Positions 4,430-5,372 of a DNA stretch of 5,372 nt are shown one piece after another. The notes under the pieces were generated by a model. The model searched no databases, had not been told where the DNA came from, and saw only the letters and a list, made by a program, of their open reading frames with translations. The stretch comes from an uncultured Cloacibacillus sp. (GTDB taxonomy: Bacteria > Synergistota > Synergistia > Synergistales > Synergistaceae). The position numbers and the translations under genes were made by a program. How positions within the stretch are numbered: the first letter of the stretch is position 1; each line of letters starts with the position of its first letter. The stretch is taken from assembly GCA_934511335.1 (NCBI GenBank), contig CAKSWL010000172.1:1-5372 (forward strand), in the 5' to 3' direction.

Positions 4430-5372
4430 CTAGTTAGAGGGCGTGAACGGGGTCCCCTGCGGTGCTGAACCCTCCGTCTGCGTGATCGGAGTTATCTGTT
4501 GCGGTATCTTATACCCCTGGATCGCCGCGCCCTCCACGGTCTGAACATAGAAGGCGGTGCCCTCTTTGAGCTGCTTGTCGTTGCCGCGGATGAGGAACCC
4601 GCCGGCAAGGCCGATCGGACCGAGCAGCAGCGCGCCGCCGAAGCTCGCGCCGGCGGCGCCGATGACGCCGCTGTCTATGTCCATCGCCTTTTTGGCGGCT
4701 TCACCGAGGTTGACAGGAACGACAGAGGGACCAAGCACCTCGACGCTGTCTATCTGCATCTCGATGACGGCGGCGCGGCCGAAACTGCGCGGCGGCTTTA
4801 CTTTGGTTATATGGCCGAACACGCGGCTGCCCTTCGGCGCGACGAGCACGTCGTCGACGACGATCTGCTCGTTGAGGCCGAGGATTATGATGTCGTCCAC
4901 TTTAACGTTCCTCACCGTGAGCGTGTCAAGCAGCACGGCCTTGACGATGGTCTCCTTCGGGAGATTGAACTGGACTGCGGCGATCCCGTCGGGAAGCAGC
5001 TTGGTCAGCAGGCGCTCCACGCGCGATACCAGCGGCCCCGCCTGAATAGTCCCTTCAAGGATGCCTTCCATGGAATCGACCCGCTTGGAGAGAGACCAGG
5101 TGGGATGTATCTGCTGTTCGATGCCCCATTCAGCGACGGAGAGCTTAAAGAGCAGCGAGGGCTGGGTGCCGGTCCCCTTTTCCAGGAAGTCGATCAGCGC
5201 CGTCTGGCGCTCCGTCAGGCTTCCTGGCAGCTCGCGGCCGAAGGTCGCCTTTTCCACATCGTTGAGGCGGTTCATCAATCCGCCGTCGCGCGGACTGCCG
5301 TATACGATCGTCTCGATCCTCTCCAGCGTCTGAAAGGCGGGGGCGGCGCTCATCGGCTTGACGATTGTATTC
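4430..5372 (-). CDS. Envelope protein of unknown function with tandem 20-residue repeats (5' end missing)
   Basis: The frame is open to the right edge, so the start is missing. The first internal ATG (5353) has no ribosome binding site and is probably not the true start; residue numbers here count from it. Residues 10-111 are about five tandem repeats of roughly 20 residues, with the pattern L--(I/V/M)E----G----G-L--R. The clearest copies are at 10-29, 30-49 and 92-111. Residues about 125-217 look beta-rich, with a KGSRVFGHITKVKP segment recalling the IPkGs-l-G motif of exported proteins such as VirB10/TrbI, though I would not assign that family. A glycine-rich hydrophobic stretch (229-256) follows, then a short hydrophilic, Pro/Thr/Gln-rich tail. 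There are no cysteines. The gene lies 14 bases upstream of lptC in the same direction, which suggests an envelope role, perhaps in LPS export or outer-membrane biogenesis. I do not recognise the family. Confidence 0.88.
   Translation of the reverse strand, partial: NTIVKPMSAAPAFQTLERIETIVYGSPRDGGLMNRLNDVEKATFGRELPGSLTERQTALIDFLEKGTGTQPSLLFKLSVAEWGIEQQIHPTWSLSKRVDSMEGILEGTIQAGPLVSRVERLLTKLLPDGIAAVQFNLPKETIVKAVLLDTLTVRNVKVDDIIILGLNEQIVVDDVLVAPKGSRVFGHITKVKPPRSFGRAAVIEMQIDSVEVLGPSVVPVNLGEAAKKAMDIDSGVIGAAGASFGGALLLGPIGLAGGFLIRGNDKQLKEGTAFYVQTVEGAAIQGYKIPQQITPITQTEGSAPQGTPFTPSN

Noticed and set aside
3738..4433. Plus-strand 231-codon frame opposite lptC and the lptD start
   Set aside because: It is antisense to two genes with clear family patterns and tight operon spacing. 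It has no promoter or ribosome binding site of its own that I can see.
5351..5353. ATG at 5353 as the true start of the unknown envelope gene
   Set aside because: The frame stays open through the window edge, there is no Shine-Dalgarno sequence before this ATG, and the first repeat unit starts only nine residues later with no signal peptide. The gene very likely starts outside the window.
1..5372. CRISPR array, insertion sequence, tRNA or rRNA
   Set aside because: I saw no regularly spaced direct repeats, transposase-like frame with terminal repeats, tRNA cloverleaf or rRNA signature anywhere in the window.

Overview
The window looks like chromosomal DNA from a diderm (outer-membrane) bacterium of moderate to high GC. 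My best guess is a member of the Synergistota, in the Cloacibacillus/Synergistes neighbourhood. A Negativicutes-like diderm Firmicute is the main alternative. The guess rests on three things seen together: LPS-transport genes (lptC, lptD), a T-box tRNA-sensing leader of the kind best known from Gram-positive lineages, and Synergistota-like protein sequences. No rRNA or other decisive taxonomic marker is present, so the assignment is tentative.

Layout. Positions 1-259 hold the 5' leader of a minus-strand transcript whose gene lies beyond the left edge. It is a T-box riboswitch with a recognisable stem I, antiterminator and the first part of the competing terminator. Its promoter (266-294) stands back to back with the promoter of greA (309-337). 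greA (380-868, +) encodes the transcript-cleavage factor GreA and ends at a strong hairpin terminator (885-933). That terminator also serves the convergent ddl gene (946-1890, -), a D-alanine--D-alanine ligase. Upstream of ddl is a 267-base intergenic region (1891-2157). It holds several inverted repeats, a possible 37-codon ORF and no clear terminator. The remainder is a minus-strand operon read right to left: an exported or envelope protein of unknown function that runs off the right edge (4430-5372), then lptC (3870-4415), then lptD (2158-3885). The spacings are 14 bases and a 16-base overlap.

How the genes relate. lptC and lptD encode parts of the LPS bridge from inner to outer membrane: LptC is the single-span periplasmic relay and LptD is the outer-membrane translocon barrel. 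The unknown gene is tightly coupled to them and is probably also an envelope protein. It carries about five tandem 20-residue repeats followed by a beta-rich region and a glycine-rich hydrophobic stretch. ddl makes the D-Ala-D-Ala dipeptide of peptidoglycan, so the minus-strand cluster is cell-envelope biogenesis as a whole. lptD is distinctly AT-rich compared with its neighbours, except for its 5' end.

The most interesting items are the complete T-box switching logic in what appears to be a diderm, the two-cysteine LptD predicted to carry a single interdomain disulfide, the lptD composition break, the 20-residue repeat protein, and the structured intergenic region before ddl. I found no CRISPR array, insertion sequence, tRNA or rRNA.
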